Source: Congeria kusceri (taxonomy: Eukaryota; Mollusca; Bivalvia; Myida; Dreissenidae). Taken from it: a DNA stretch of 64,000 bases. The notes below the pieces were generated by a model. It was not told the origin of the DNA and searched no databases. It saw only the letters and a list, made by a program, of their open reading frames with translations. Shown here piece after piece: positions 1-11,076 of the stretch (within the stretch, counting starts at the first letter, position 1; each line of letters starts with the position of its first letter). The DNA lies in NCBI GenBank assembly GCA_027627225.1, contig CM051033.1, positions 8,393,801 through 8,457,800 on the forward strand, read 5' to 3'. Position numbers and translations under genes: made by a program.

Positions 1-75
1 TCCGGTCGAGATAACCTAAGGGAAGCCAAAAAGTAGTATCGAGTTGTCTTCCGTGTCTTGTAGGTAGTTCATTGT
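1..75 (+). repeat. Short dispersed motif with inverted GGGAAG/CTTCC ends
   Basis: A segment reading GGGAAGC at one end and GAGTTGTCTTCC at the other, giving a small imperfect inverted repeat. Related copies lie at 11431-11515, 25972-26065 and 37905-37980. The 25972 copy is the duplicon partner of this one. Probably the terminus of an unidentified dispersed repeat, cut by the window edge. Confidence 0.5.
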
Positions 76-840
76 TATTTGAATTGTATAGATTGTTATT
101 ATATATTATTATATTCCCCAATAATTTTTGTTTAACTGTTATGAGTTAGTTAGTAGCAGGCATTACATTTATTTCAGTTAAACAAAAAGCAACGATCTAC
201 ATGTATCGAAAACGCATCGGGCATTACAATGAAGGCGTAGGCATTGAATTCATATGTACGATTATAATTAATTAAGCAAATAAACGACATAACACCATGT
301 ATTATCTAAGTTGTTGTTTATTTAATTTCAAACTATGATGTGACACAGACACACATTTGGTGAATGTTTATTTATGGCTCTTTGTCTGCAAAACCTGGCA
401 AAGGTCCAGCAAATCAACCCCTCAGAAAAGCTGTTAAAACTGCTATTCCCTACCCTTGGTCATTATTGCCTTTATGTATTGTATAAGGACACTGTTACAC
501 AACAGCCCCAATGTAGTTCATCAACAGATGGTACGAATATCGTCGTAGTACAATGCATGTTCTTCCATACTCGTATACAGAACCATTTCTTCACCATAAA
601 CTGCTGACATTACAATTCGGAACACAATCTTTTATCGACGTAAAAATAAGCGATACTTATGTTCACAAATCTAGTAACAACTCTTCCTAAAGGTTAACGA
701 AGCTACATATAGACATATAACTGCAAAGCACACGAAATAGTAAAACACAATTACAATAAAACATTCAACCAGAATTCATTAGACTGTTTTAATAAATCTT
801 AAATCTTGTCATTAAATTGAGGCATTACACGGTTGAGTCT

Positions 841-1181
841 AATTCTAACATGATACTCGCTAATTTGTGTATACACAAAGAACAAAATTATCGTTGTTAA
901 ATTACTCAATAAACAACGCAACAAATAGTCCCGATTCTGAGCGGAGCTTGGTAAAATGTAGTTTCATTACAATTGCACAAATTTGTCAAATTATGTTAGA
1001 ATTGAAATAACTTTCGCATTGTCGCTGTTTATCGGCCAGTAAACAACTATTTGTCGTTCTGATGCGTGGCTATTCAACCATTCGAGCTAAAGCCCTCGTG
1101 GTTTAATTCCTATGCATAAGAACTCCAAATCGTTGTTTATTGGCCGAAAAACAACCATAAATCGAAAATTATTTCTTAAAT
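841..1181 (-). mobile_element. Nested-palindrome MITE-like element (family P), inverted copy
   Basis: About 340 bp, absent from the matching place in duplicon B (near 29400). Read on the minus strand it begins TTAAGAAATAATTTTCGAT and ends ATCATGTTAGAATT. The first half is a large hairpin whose two arms each contain the smaller palindrome TTTATCGGCCAATAAA or a variant. The second half is bounded by ATTCTAACATGAT in inverted orientation. No coding capacity. The family recurs at 5621, 20580-21548, 32828, 34857, 50246 and 54163. Its superfamily is not assigned, because the outer ends are not simple terminal inverted repeats. Confidence 0.75.
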
Positions 1182-1339
1182 AACACAAATACACGAAAAA
1201 TCGTTGCATTTGAACAGCAATAAATAACTATTGTAACAAGAAGCGTACATGATATAACAGCAGCGAGACAAGTCGCGTTAATAAACACGTCAAAATAAAT
1301 ATAAATATATATCAACGTCCAATTACAGCAAACATGCTC

Positions 1340-4300
1340 ATCGTGACAATTTATCTAACCAAGCGACACAACAGCGTAACACAACCAGGCGACACAACAG
1401 CGTAATACAACCACGCGACACAACAGCTGAATACAACCAGGCGACACAACAGCGCAACACAAGCAGGCGACACAACAGCGTAACACAACCAGGGATCAAA
1501 ACAGCGTAACACAACCAGTCGACGCAACAGCGTAACACAACCAGTCGACATAACAGCGTAACACAACCAGGCGACACAACAGCGTAACACAACCAGGCGA
1601 TACAACAGCGTAACACAACCAGGCGTAACAACAGCGTAACACAACCAGGCGACACAACAGCGTAACACAACCAGGCGACACAACAGCCTAATACAACCAG
1701 GCGACACAACCAGGCGACACAACAGCATAACACAATCAGGCAACACAACAGCGCAATACAAACAGGCTACACAACGACGTATCACAACCAGGTAATACAA
1801 CAGCGTAACACAACTAGGTGAAACAACAGCGTAACACAACCAGGCGACGCAACAGCGCAACATAACCAGGCAGCACAAACGCGTAACACAACCAGGTGAC
1901 AAAACAGCGTGACACGACTAGGCGACACAACAACGTAACACAACCAGGCGACACAACAGCGTAACACAAGCAGTCGACACAACGACGTAACACAACAGCG
2001 TAACACAACCAGGCGACGCAACAGCGTAACACAACCAGGCAACACAACAGCGTAACACAACCAGGCGACACAACAGCGTAACCCGACTAGGAGATACTAC
2101 AACGTAACACAACCAGGCGACACAACAGCGATACACAACCAGGCGACACAACGACGGAACACAACCAGGTAACACAACAGCTGTACACAACCAGGCGACA
2201 CAACAACGTAACACAACCAGGCGACACAATAACGGAACACAAACAAGCGACACAACAACGGAACACAACTATGCAACACAACAACGAAACACAACTAGGC
2301 GACATAACAACAGAACACATCCAAGAGACCAAACAATGGAATACAACTAGGCGACACAACAATGAAATACAAACAAGCCACACAACAACGGAACACATCT
2401 AGGCGACACAACAACGAAACACAACTAGGCGACACAACAACGGAACACAACTAGGAGACACAGCAACGGAACACAACCTAGCGAAACAACGACGGAACAC
2501 AACTAGGCGTCACTACAACGGAATAAAACTAAGCGACACAACAATGGAACACAACCAAGCGACACAACGACGGAACACAACAAAGCTACATAACGATGGA
2601 ACTCAACCAAGTGTCACAACGACGGAATACAATCAAGCGACAACACGACGGAACTCAACCAAGTTTCACGACAACGGAACTTAGCCAAGCGTCACAGCGA
2701 CGGAACTCAACCAAGCTTCACAACGACGTAACTCAACCAAGCTTCACAACGACGTAACTCAACCAAGCTTCACAACGACGAAACACAACCAGGCGTCACA
2801 ACGACGAACTCAATAAAGCGTTACAACGACGGAAGTCAACCAAGCATTACAACGGCTGAACCCAACCAAGCGACACAACGACGGAAATCAACCAAGCGAC
2901 ACAACGACGGAGCTCAACCAAGCGACACACCGACAGAGCTCAACTAAGCGACACAACGACGGAACTTAACCAAGAGACACAACAACGGAACTCAACTAAG
3001 AGACACAACGACGGAACTCAACCAAGCTACACAACGAAGGAACTCAACCAAGAGACACACCAACGGAACTCAACCAACAGACACAACGACGGAACTCAAC
3101 CAAGCTACACAACGACGGAACTTAACCAAGCGTCACAACGACGGAACACAACCAAGCTTCACAACGACGGAACTCAACCAGGCTACACAACGACGGAACT
3201 CAACCAAGAGACATAACGACGGAAATCAAACAAGCTACACAACGACAAAACTCACCAAAGAGACACAACGACGGAACTCAACCAGCGACACAACGACGAA
3301 ACTCAACCAAGCTACACAACGACGGAACTCAACCAAGCTACACAACGACCGAACTCAACCAAGAGACACAACAACGGAACTCAACTAAGAGACACAACGA
3401 CGGAACTCACCCAAGCTACACAACGACGGAACTCAACCAAGAGACACAACAACGGAACTCAACCAAGAGACACAACGACGGATCTCAACCAACTTACACA
3501 ACGACGGAACTAAACCAAGCTACACAACGACGGAACTTAACCAAGCGTCACAACGACGGAACACAACCAAGCTACACAATGACGGAACTCAACCAAGACG
3601 CACAACGACGGAACTCAACCAAGAGACACAACAACGGAACTCAACTAAGAGACACAACGACGGAACTAAACCAAGCTACACAACGACGGAACTTAACCCA
3701 GCGTCACAACGACGGAACACAACCAAGCTACACAATGACGGAACTCAACCAAGAGACACAACAACGGAACTCAACTAAGAGACACAACGACGGAACTAAA
3801 CCAAGCTACACAACGACGGAACTCAACCAAGCTACACAACGACCGAACTCAACCAAGAGACACAACAACGGAACTCAACTAAGAGACACAACGACGGAAC
3901 ACAACCAAGCTACACAATGACGGAACTCAACCAAGACGCACAACGACGGAACTCAACCAAGACGCACAACGACGGAACTCAACCAAGAGACACAACAACG
4001 GAACTCAACTAAGAGACACAACGACGGAACTAAACCAAGCTACACAACGACGGAACTTAACCAAGCGTCACAACGACGGAACACAACCAAGCTACACAAC
4101 GACGGAATACAACCAACCGTTACAACGACGAAGTTCAATCAAGCTACAAAACGACGAAACTCAGACAGATGTCACAACGACAGAACTCACCCAAACCACA
4201 CAAGGACGGAACACAACCAAGAGACACAACGACGGAACTCGCACAAGAGACACAACGACGGACCTCAACCAAGCGACACAACGACGGAACTCATCCAGGC

Positions 4301-4440
4301 ATCACAACGACGGAACACAAGCAAGCGTCGCAACGACGGACCTCAACCAAGCGACACAACGACGGAACTCAACCAGGCATCAAAACGACGGAACTCAACC
4401 AGGCATCACAACGACGGAACACAACCTAGACACACAACGG
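1340..4440 (+). repeat. 26-bp-unit minisatellite, large array
   Basis: About 120 units of 26 bp. The left half (to about 2300) uses units like ACACAACCAGGCGACACAAC+AGCGTA. The right half drifts to ACACAACGACGGAACTCAAC+CAAGCG. Both types appear in the same left-to-right order in the duplicon B array (29825-30985). Between 3558 and 4080 there is higher-order structure: the variant GGAACACAACCAAGCTACAC recurs at 3558, 3714 and 3896, spacings of 156 and 182 bp, that is 6 and 7 units. Because 26 is not a multiple of three, all frames stay open for long distances and give spurious Cys/Leu/Val-rich minus-strand and Thr/Asn/Arg-rich plus-strand open frames. Confidence 0.95.
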
Positions 4441-4694
4441 CCGGACACAATTATGCAACACAACGTTTCATAAACCTAAATGTGCACATGCTGAGTTATC
4501 GCAGTATCAAGGCTTCCACTGACAGACAAACGGACGGTCCACTATGACTTCAGATTCTGTTTCTACAATGCTCACTTTCTTCGTTGAATTTTACATCAAA
4601 ACCATACGCGAAATAAACTTGCAGCATGATAGTTCTATGTGTACAATTACCAACACTTTTGTTCCAACAGCATCATGTTGTAGCAATGTTGTTT

Positions 4695-4875
4695 AATATG
4701 TGATATCCGCCTTTCGATCGGACGATCGTGAGTTTGATCCCTACTCCGGGAGCTTGCGAATGATCTTAATTAAAAGTCATCGGTGTAGTGGTTTTGCCCA
4801 GATAACGAACTTGAAATTGTCTCAATAAGCATTTTGCTTACGACACCGGATCTTTAAAAGATAACTGCAAGTTTA
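4695..4875 (+). mobile_element. Degenerate SINE-like element (tRNA-like box B plus conserved body)
   Basis: A tRNA-like 3' half with a box-B-like stretch GTGAGTTTGATCC (4728-4740) is followed by a body containing AGTGGTTTTGCCCAG and GAACTTGAAATTGTCTC. The same order is seen in the duplicon B copy at 31238-31410 and, independently, at 56065-56240 (GAGTTCGATTCGTACTC then GGTTCTTCCCAGGGAATGG). The box A region is poorly preserved. Old insertion that predates the duplication. Confidence 0.5.
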
Positions 4876-5620
4876 AACTAAACCTGACAGTCAATAATGA
4901 CATCAAATTTTGTTTTTTACAATGTTGACTTTCTTCATAAGTGTTTTACCCAATCAAAAATCAGATCAGGAGAAAAAGGTATCCAAGCTCGGATACAGGA
5001 TTTTGAATTAGAGTGGGCAAAAATATTTAGTGCAAAAATATTTAGTAACTGCAAGCAAAGTACTGTTGGTCTGTCGAACATGTTAGTGTATAACGATAAC
5101 ATCTGAATGATGCAATATCAGCAAAAACAGCAATTAAACGAAAATACCACAGAACGGGTTTGATAATTAGTTTAATTACAATAAATTGACTGAATAATAA
5201 ATCATTGGCAACGAAATGCATATGCGTAAGTTATTGTCAGGTTTTAAAAAACTCGAATGTTTGAAAATTTTAAAGTGGACGTTCGCCTGCTTCGTCCCCC
5301 TCTAAATCGCCTATGGTAGCGTATTTCTTGTTGTTGTGCAGTATTTCTTTTGTTGCCATAATGACCACAATTTAGTAAGACGAACAAGAAAAACAATGTA
5401 TATTATCACCTCATTGCTCTTTCTTTAAGCATATCAAAATATTGCAGGATCCACATTTTCTCATAGAAAGAGACAGACGCGCTTTCGGACAGTTATTACA
5501 TCTGGGGCCATATTTTAGAAACATCTTAAGTAGAATCTTATCTTTATATCACCATTTTTCGTAATTCTATGTTTAAATCACAGTGGCCTTGGTGTTTATT
5601 AATTTTCAACTTATTAAGAA

Positions 5621-5962
5621 TTTAAGAAATGATTATCCATTTACCGTTGTTTTTCGGCCAAAAAAACCCACAACAATTTGGAGTTCTGATGCGCAGGAAT
5701 TAAACAACGAGGGCGTTAGCTCGAGTTGTTTTATAGCCACGCATCAAAACGACAAAGAGTTGTTTATTGGCCGACAAACAACGATAATGCGAATATTATT
5801 TCGATTCTAACATGATTTGACATATCTTTTTCCAAATGTAATTGGACCTACTTTTTACTATGCTCCGCTCAGAATAGGGATGATTCTTTGCGTTGTTTAT
5901 TGGGTATTTTAACAACGATAATTTTGTTGTTTGTCTTTAGAAAAGTTAGCGAATATCATTTT
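5621..5962 (+). mobile_element. Family P nested-palindrome element, plus copy
   Basis: Begins TTTAAGAAATGATTATCC and ends near AGCGAATATCATTTT. The matching duplicon B sequence (31765-31795) runs straight from CAACTTATTA to AAATTATTG without it, so this copy inserted after the duplication or was lost from B. The internal arms carry CGTTGTTTTTCGGCC and TTGTTTATTGGCCGAC. The minus-strand copy at 841 matches along its whole length. No open frame of note. Confidence 0.75.
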
Positions 5963-6227
5963 AAAATTATTGTTTACTCAACTGTAAAGGAATTCATATA
6001 TTTAAATTATGTATATAAAATAATAGCTTTCAAAAATAGGAACTAATTATTTTAAAGTAAACGTACAATGTTTCAGGACTAGAGCCACAGATTCCCTTTG
6101 TACAATGTAGACTATATTCATGAATGTTTTACCACATCATAACGAAATTACGTTGATAAAATAAGAGAATTATGTATCATGATCTGTGCAATAATAACGG
6201 ATTGGTAATGAATAACTCCGCGAGTCG

Positions 6228-6742
6228 GATGTGTCGCCTGACGCCAGATAGCTTACGTGAATCCAAATGAAGAAGCACTTTAGGTTAATGCTCAATTTTT
6301 TTTAACATATTTATTGAAATTGCAAAGAAAATACTAATTAAAACCAAAAATGTGACACAGAAATATGTATGAAAATTTACAAAGGGCAATAACTCCGAAA
6401 GTATGAGGTGTAGAGTAACGGTTCCTGTGCACTGCACTTTTCTCAATGAGATCTATCTACCTATGAAGTTTCAAGTTGATAGCTTTTATAGTCTTAGAGT
6501 TATGCTCCGGACAAAAATTTAGTATGAAAATAAACAAAGGGCAATAACTCCAAAATTATGCGATGCAGAGAACTTTTCTTGGGCACTGCACTTTCCCTCA
6601 ATGAGATCTATCTACTTATGAAGTGTCATGTTGATAGCTGTAATAGTCTAAGAGTTATGCTCCGGACAAGCGAAAGGGGACGCCGCCTCCGACACCGCCG
6701 ACAAAAGTAACACCTATATGTCGCTTTTTCAGGAGACACAAA
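6228..6742. mobile_element. TIR element with two internal ~155-bp repeats, copy A only
   Basis: Bounded by TGTGTCGCCTGA (6230-6241) and its near inverse CAGGAGACACAA (6730-6741). Inside are two tandem copies of a ~155-bp module starting near AAAGGGCAATAACTCC (6381 and 6536), then a GC-rich segment CGCCGCCTCCGACACCGCC. Duplicon B lacks it: GGTAATAAATTAAAATTATT is continuous at 32732-32751. The module resembles those of the HINE elements in this window, but the ends differ. Confidence 0.65.
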
Positions 6743-6749
6743 ATTTAAA

Positions 6750-6780
<31 letters not shown>
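6750..6780 (+). repeat. (ATT)n microsatellite
   Basis: About ten ATT repeats. The same locus in duplicon B (32745-32795) is also an ATT array with interruptions, so the microsatellite is older than the duplication. Confidence 0.9.
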
Positions 6781-6782
<2 letters not shown>

Positions 6783-6848
6783 GATGATGATACTGAAATT
6801 GTTAAACTAATAAACGTTGATTCCGTGTATTAGAGACTGTCCTGCAAC

Positions 6849-6932
6849 TTCACGATATCCTCGTGCACAGTCTACAGTCAGTTAAAAGTTGCGTGCTCGA
6901 TCGATGAAAGCAAAGCACGAGGAAATCGTGAA
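6849..6932. repeat. Inverted repeat conserved in both duplicon copies
   Basis: Arms TTCACGATATCCTCGTGCA (6849-6867) and GCACGAGGAAATCGTGAA (6915-6932) can form an ~18-bp stem with a loop of ~47 bases that contains GCTCGATCGAT. The same stem is kept in copy B at 33204-33291, while the spacer between the arms differs in detail. Confidence 0.6.
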
Positions 6933-7007
6933 ATTCGGGTGACATACAGGAAAGCTTATTTTGGCGTCAGGTCGACTTTTGCTAAAAATATATTTACAAC
7001 AGACACG

Positions 7008-7275
7008 TGGGCCCAAATTTATAAAGATTCGTAAGTCATTCTTAAGTTAGGGAAAATTAGTCCAAATCAGAATTTGCGTTTGAAATTCTATTTTTAGGAA
7101 CATATTCCTCACAAATACAGAAAATTTATAAACTTGGACTAATGTTGCACGTATAGGTCCAAATATTGAAATAATACATTTCTGTGTCAGAAAATCGATT
7201 AATAAAAGTTGAGAATTTTAAGATTGTTTTTTTTTTAATGTTGGCCCTAGATTCGTTGTACATACCAGCCCTGGT
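7008..7275. mobile_element. MITE of the GGGCC(C)-TTTATAAAGATTC family, with a partial second copy
   Basis: Starts GGGCCCAAATTTATAAAGAT and ends with the approximate inverse CTAGATTCGTTGTACATACC+AGCCC. A second start, GGGCCCATATTTATAAAGAT, lies at 7316. Both starts are preceded by nearly the same ~30 bp (AAAAATAT...ACACGTGGGCCC), suggesting a local tandem duplication of the insertion site. Relatives with the same terminal pattern are at 9496-9770 and 10553-10817. Confidence 0.55.
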
Positions 7276-7399
7276 AATCCCTTGATAAAAATATTATGGT
7301 TACAAAAGACACGTGGGCCCATATTTATAAAGATTCTTAGGGCAATCTTAACTTAATGAGAAGTAACGTTTGAAACGCTATGAAAGACACTAAATGTTA

Positions 7400-8063
7400 A
7401 TGCCTTCTAAATACATTGAACATTATGTTACCCTTTTTTCGAGTATAACAGGAACATTTACATAAAAGGTACTAAACCACCATCACAACACGGCGCGGTT
7501 TTAATTATGACGTCGCCGACGTCGTTGTCACGTTTGATAATTGATCGGGTTGTGTGTATAACCTGTAAATTGCAATAATTAAATAACAAATCTGTTCCTA
7601 AAATATGTTTATAACTACAGAAAGCCTTTAAACCATATTGTTGGTCTCAACCAATAGTTGTAATAGTCCGAGAAACTATGGCCTATTAAATGCAACGTAA
7701 TAGTACATCACAAAAATAGTGCTCCTATTTTTTTAAGAGTAATACAATTTAGTAAGTCTACATACTTGTATACGTTTTCGTACCATTTATGAAATACGTT
7801 ACAGTATATGTCTAAACTGTCTACAAAATCACCACTTGCTTTAAACATCCAGAACATAGAAACATGCGAGCCGCGTACAGGTAGAACATGCATCAGCATA
7901 ATTGGAAGTTAAGTGTTACACAATGCCAATACTTCACAGCATTAATAAATGCAAAAAAAATGTGAACAGTATAAAATTTTTGCTCCGAATCTGTTCTTTA
8001 TCTAGTTTATTGCTGGCACTGTAGCGCATTCTACTATTGTATAAAAACAAACTTGCATTTTAT
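7400..8063. other. Stretch without a recognised feature
   Basis: AT-rich single-copy-looking DNA. A minus-strand open frame at 7708-7899 has no recognisable motif and I do not call it. Confidence 0.5.
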
Positions 8064-8597
8064 ACAAGAGCTGTCTCTCTCCACTATTCAAACCGCTTTG
8101 TCACAGTTATGGACCTTTGTCAGTAAAAAAAAGGGGGGGGGCAAATTCTGCTTAAATACTGGTCACATTTATGGTCCTTGGCCAGTAACCTTATATAATG
8201 ACCCTGATGACATGTGTGAAGTTTCAATTGAATATCTGTAGTAGATATAGAGATACAAAGTTTTTGCAGGCAAACTTTAACCTAAATTTCTAAGTACAAT
8301 AAGGGGCATAATTCTGCTCAATTGCAGGTCAGAGTTATGGGCCTTGGTCAGCGACCTTACATAATGACCTTGAAGACATGTGTGAAGTTGCAATTGAATA
8401 TCTATAGTAGTTACAGAGATATGCACTTGTTGCACGCAAACCGTAACCTGAAATTTCGAAGTACAGAAAGGGACATAATTCTGAAAAATTGCAGGTCATA
8501 GTAATGGGCCTTATTCAGTGATCTTACATAATCACCCCAAAGACATGCGTGACGTTTTATTGAATGTCTGTAGTAGTTACAGAGATATAGAGAATTT

Positions 8598-8729
8598 TAG
8601 GTTATTGTCTCTGTGTACTGGAATTTATCCGACGAGTTGAAGAAAGGTTTACACGGAAAGGCTTGCCGAGCCGTGTAAGCCTTTCGGAGACGAGTCGGAT
8701 AAATTCAAGTACACAAAGACACTAACCTA
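8598..8729. repeat. Foldback (long imperfect palindrome)
   Basis: TAGGTTATTGTCTCTGTGTA at the left pairs with ACACAAAGACACTAACCTA at the right. Inner arms AATTTATCCGAC/GTCGGATAAATT and GGTTTACACGG/CCGTGTAAGCC extend the stem to a centre near 8664. Confidence 0.85.
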
Positions 8730-9495
8730 ATATTCTATTTATCCTACAATATTTTTATTTATTTATTATATGTTTAACAAACACAATATTAACGTGTAAT
8801 TATCTGAAACAATACTAAAAAACGCATTAAATTTACTGAATCTAACCTTGCATTGTAATATGGTATCTATTCATGATGTTTCCGCCACTCAAAATAGTCC
8901 TAAACAATTCAATGCAAAACGCAGTGTAACACGATAAAATATTGCCATATGCTTCGATTCAAATGCAATTCCGTGTTTCGACCAAACTCGTCAACAACAA
9001 AAGACCAAAATTGCTGGCAATTTTAACTTTCCAAAAGTGTATGCAGGATTCGCCGAGAAGTTTATTAGAGCATTGCTATTATCTTTCAGAACATACACAC
9101 AACTCGTGTGACACAAATTTTCCAGAATGACACAGCATACAATTTAAAATGAAATACACCACTACTCACCCGAGTTTTTCATTGATAAAAACGTCGTGTT
9201 GACTAGTTTTACAGAGGTTCTAGCTTCCATAATCAGTTGTTAATCCGAGCATGGCATAGTCGATAAAGGTGCAAACAACATCATCATTCTATTCCTTTTA
9301 AAACAGTTGGTATAAGCGGATAATTCTTCGTGGATATACTTTCTTTGATCAATCTACAAAGAAACGGTTTATTCATCAAAGAAATAACCCTTTATGTAAA
9401 TTTCCTTTCAAAAGTAAACTAAGCGAAGACTGCATCCAAATTACTAGATCCAAATCCTTGTGTTGGCAACAACTCTGTTCTCCACCCACAACTAT

Positions 9496-9770
9496 CCAGC
9501 CTGGGCCCGTATTCACAAAGCCCCTTAGGTAAAATTTCAGTAAATTCCTTAAATTCATACAAATCCTTAAGTCCCTGGCTGTTTCATGTATAGGTCTTTT
9601 AACATTAAAATATTGTTAACATGTAAATATTGCTTATATGTTTAGTATTACAGCCTTCTTTGCACAGAAATCTTTGGATTTCACAAAGAAAAATTTGATC
9701 TAAAGTTTTCACTTAAGTACAACTTAAGTTAGGATTTCCCTTAGGAGCTTTGTGAATACCAGCCCAGGTA
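9496..9770. mobile_element. MITE with GGGCCCGTATTCACAAAGC terminal inverted repeats
   Basis: Left end GGGCCCGTATTCACAAAGCC+CCTTAGG. Right end CTTAGGAGCTTTGTGAATAC+CAGCCC, a good inverse. About 275 bp, AT-rich, non-coding. Its ends resemble those at 7008, 10553 and 16608-17243, so these may be one loose superfamily. Confidence 0.7.
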
Positions 9771-10284
9771 TCGGAAAACACTCGACTTATAGAAAATGTA
9801 AATGGGATTAATCTCATCGGTTCCATTCGAGCCATATATTACACGGATACACTTTTTGATATAAATCTTATTATCATAATCCATCCATAAACACAGAAAC
9901 ACTAATTATTGTATTCTGACTGCTCTTTTTGAATTCCAAGTGTGTAAACTTACAACTCAACTGAATGACGTAAAACAAGTAGTTGTGTCATTATCCGCGC
10001 ACGTGAATTTTGGCGAGTTATTTTAAACCGAAACTACCTGTACTGGCACGATAGCTAACGGTTATTGATTCTTTTCCTGTACACATTTGTTACTATTTAA
10101 TTTATGGTAATGTAGTATTTATTGTTAGGTAAATAATACAATGTAATTATTGAATGTTTAGTGTCTTATTTCCACCAATAGAACTGTTAAATATCGCCCC
10201 ATTTCGTAACCTTTAAAATTACTTGTTTATGACGTCACTCACATTCCTGGAAAAGGTAGTCCGTCAAAAGTATATACATGTGGG

Positions 10285-10331
10285 TGTCAGATAAACCTTG
10301 CCTGTCGGATAAAGCAAAAGTTTATCTGACA
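10285..10331. repeat. Short hairpin
   Basis: TGTCAGATAAAC and GTTTATCTGACA are perfectly complementary around a ~23-base loop that itself contains CTGTCGGATAAA. It lies near the right end of the inserted block 8592-10377. Confidence 0.75.
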
Positions 10332-10552
10332 GATAGAGTTTCCTTCTATAAAATCATTTAGAGGTAGGATAAATGTACTTGCTGCACGCAATCCTTAACC
10401 TGAAATTTCTCTTGCTCGCAAACCTTAACCTGACTTTTCTAAGTATAAAAAGGCCATAATTCTGCTAAAATGCTGCTCACAGTTATGGGTCTTGGTCAGT
10501 GACCTGAAGGCATGTGGTAAATTTCAATTGAATATCTGTAGAAGATATAGGT

Positions 10553-10817
10553 ATGGGCTGGTATTTATCAAGAATCTTAGTCGAAAATTAAGAAAATTCT
10601 TAAAATTCTCGAATTTAATTATTGGATTTTCTGACAAAGTACTGCATTTCTGAAAGATTTCCACACATTATTTGCAATATATTTCAAGGTGTATCAACAT
10701 CTAGCATTAGTCATGCAAATGTTCCAAAGCATAGTGTTTTAACCACAAATTCTAATTTTGACTTATGTTCAACTGAAGTTAAGAATGGCTTACGAATCTT
10801 TATAAATATGGGCCATG
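10553..10817. mobile_element. MITE inserted in a HINE module, candidate ATG target duplication
   Basis: Left end GGGCTGGTATTTATCAAGAA+TCTTAG. Right end CTTACGAATCTTTATAAATA+TGGGCC. The host module reads GATATAGAGATATGGAGTTG elsewhere. Here it is split as GATATAGGTATG | element | ATGGAGTTG, which suggests a three-base duplication. The open frames spanning it (10622-10924 and the opposite strand) are mixtures of MITE and HINE sequence, not genes. Confidence 0.65.
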
Positions 10818-11076
10818 GAGTTGTTGCACGCAAACTTAAACCTGATTTTTTAAAGTACAAAACGGGGCATAATTCTGCTAAATTCAGAATTATGTTATGG
10901 GTCTTGGTCAGTGACCTCACATAATGACCCCGAAGACATGTGTGAAGTTTCAATTGAATATCTGTAGTAGTATGGGATTGTTGCAGGCAAACCTTAACCA
11001 GAGCATTACGCCGACGGCGACGCCAACTAACGGATAAGTAGTTTAGCTAGAACAATTCAGAGAATAGTCGAGATAA

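Larger units (their letters stand above)
1..6960 (+). repeat. Duplicon copy A (direct duplication with 25970-33320)
   Basis: Long stretches align in the same order and orientation with 25970-33320. Matching anchors include the motif at 1-75 (25972-26065), 281-440 (27607-27755), 575-640 (27925-27990), 1202-1290 (29425-29510), 4455-5110 (31000-31500), 5508-5570 (31685-31740), 5966-6100 (31785-32670) and 6785-6955 (32800-33318). Similarity looks like roughly 80-90 per cent in the anchors, so the event is not recent. Copy A alone carries the insertions at 841-1181, 5621-5962 and 6228-6742. The left border is outside the window; the right border is near 6960, where the two copies diverge. 76-840 and 4880-5600 contain no gene that I recognise; small open frames there (for example 374-607) are not conserved as open frames in copy B. 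Confidence 0.85.
8592..10377. mobile_element. Inserted block with foldback end and ATTTATCCTAC/GTAGGATAAAT inverted ends
   Basis: Interrupts a HINE module. The left side is a ~130-bp foldback (8598-8729). It is followed by TATTTATCCTAC (8736-8747), matched in inverse by GTAGGATAAATG (10366-10377). Near the right side a second hairpin, TGTCAGATAAAC...GTTTATCTGACA (10285-10331), is found. The interior is mostly unrecognised and includes the MITE at 9496-9770. The same architecture (foldback followed by TATTTATCC inverted ends) is seen at 58072-58830. Confidence 0.5.
8064..11076 (+). mobile_element. HINE class A element with two nested insertions
   Basis: Helentron-like non-autonomous element. 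It starts ACAAGAGCTGTC and ends GAATAGTCGAGATAA after a CGACG-rich stretch. The body is a tandem array of a ~165-bp module (GTTGCACGCAAACC...GGGGCATAATTCTGC...GGTCAGTGACC...GAAGACATGTGTGAAG...CTGTAGTAG). The array breaks at ~8592 and resumes at ~10377 because of the inserted block 8592-10377, and breaks again for the MITE at 10553-10817. Internal tandem repeats, a 3' hairpin and bivalve 'pearl' resemblance support the class. No helicase or Rep gene is present. Confidence 0.6.

Noticed and set aside
1338..2398. Several overlapping minus-strand open frames of 60-180 residues, rich in Cys, Leu and Val
   Set aside because: They follow the 26-bp minisatellite period, are open in all three frames and have no start, signal or flanking coding support.
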